Below, piece after piece: positions 5,855 through 5,864 of a stretch of 5,864 nt of DNA (within the stretch, counting starts at the first letter, position 1; each line of letters begins with the position of its first letter). A program made the position numbers and the translations under genes. The notes under the pieces are model-generated. The model had not been told where the DNA came from and did no database searches. It saw only the letters and a program-made list of their open reading frames with translations. Source of the DNA: Pseudomonadota bacterium (GTDB lineage Bacteria > Pseudomonadota > Alphaproteobacteria > Rhizobiales > Rhizobiaceae); the NCBI GenBank assembly GCA_023451915.1, contig JAEXXS010000057.1:1-5864 (forward strand), written 5' to 3'.

Positions 5855-5864
5855 GTAAAGCCAT
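5851..5864 (+). CDS. Start of the next operon gene (probable ABC ATPase), cut by window edge
   Basis: Only four codons plus two bases are visible (GTG AGT AAA GCC AT, reading Met-Ser-Lys-Ala). The GTG overlaps the permease stop codon as GTGA, and GAAGGA (5837-5842) sits 8 bases upstream, a good ribosome site. The operon still lacks an ATP-binding subunit and a solute-binding protein; the ATPase is the more usual tightly coupled partner, but this identity comes from context alone. Confidence 0.5.

Overview
The window looks like chromosome from an alphaproteobacterium of the Rhizobiales, most likely close to Brucella/Ochrobactrum. This is inferred from moderate GC content, protein style (a long OmpA-domain protein with a Glu/Lys/Gln/Ala-rich stalk and an Asn-rich repeat, a HisQ/HisM-type permease pair, an RpiR regulator) and GANTC sites. 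No database search was possible, so the genus is a guess.

Layout from left to right: (1) 1-710, minus strand, cut by the window edge: the N-terminal 236 residues of a fold-type III PLP enzyme of the D-threonine aldolase / DSD1-type D-serine dehydratase family. (2) 711-895, a divergent AT-rich promoter region with a consensus -10 box and an 11-bp inverted repeat, GGAAA-A-TTTCC, that could be the regulator's operator. (3) 896-1759, plus strand: a complete RpiR/MurR-family regulator (helix-turn-helix plus SIS domain). (4) 1760-1831, a convergent gap with a 9-bp perfect stem-loop terminator. (5) 1832-3997, minus strand: a 721-residue secreted protein with a long charged coiled-coil and Pro-rich region, an Asn/Val/Thr repeat and a C-terminal OmpA peptidoglycan-binding domain. 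(6) 3998-4421, a 424-base divergent gap with no convincing gene. (7) 4422-5138 and 5135-5854, plus strand, overlapping by 4 bases: two permeases of a polar amino acid ABC importer. (8) From 5851, overlapping by GTGA: the first codons of another gene, expected but not shown to be the ABC ATPase.

Working model: items 1-3 form a regulator/enzyme pair in which the RpiR protein controls itself and divergent catabolism of a D-beta-hydroxy amino acid. Item 5 is a free-standing envelope gene whose product probably links to peptidoglycan. Items 7-8 begin an amino acid uptake operon whose solute-binding protein is not immediately upstream. Whether the amino acid importer and the D-amino acid enzyme belong to one pathway cannot be decided here, because the ompA-like gene separates them. 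Overall this is a fairly ordinary chromosomal region. I see no mobile element, CRISPR array, RNA gene or novel defence system.
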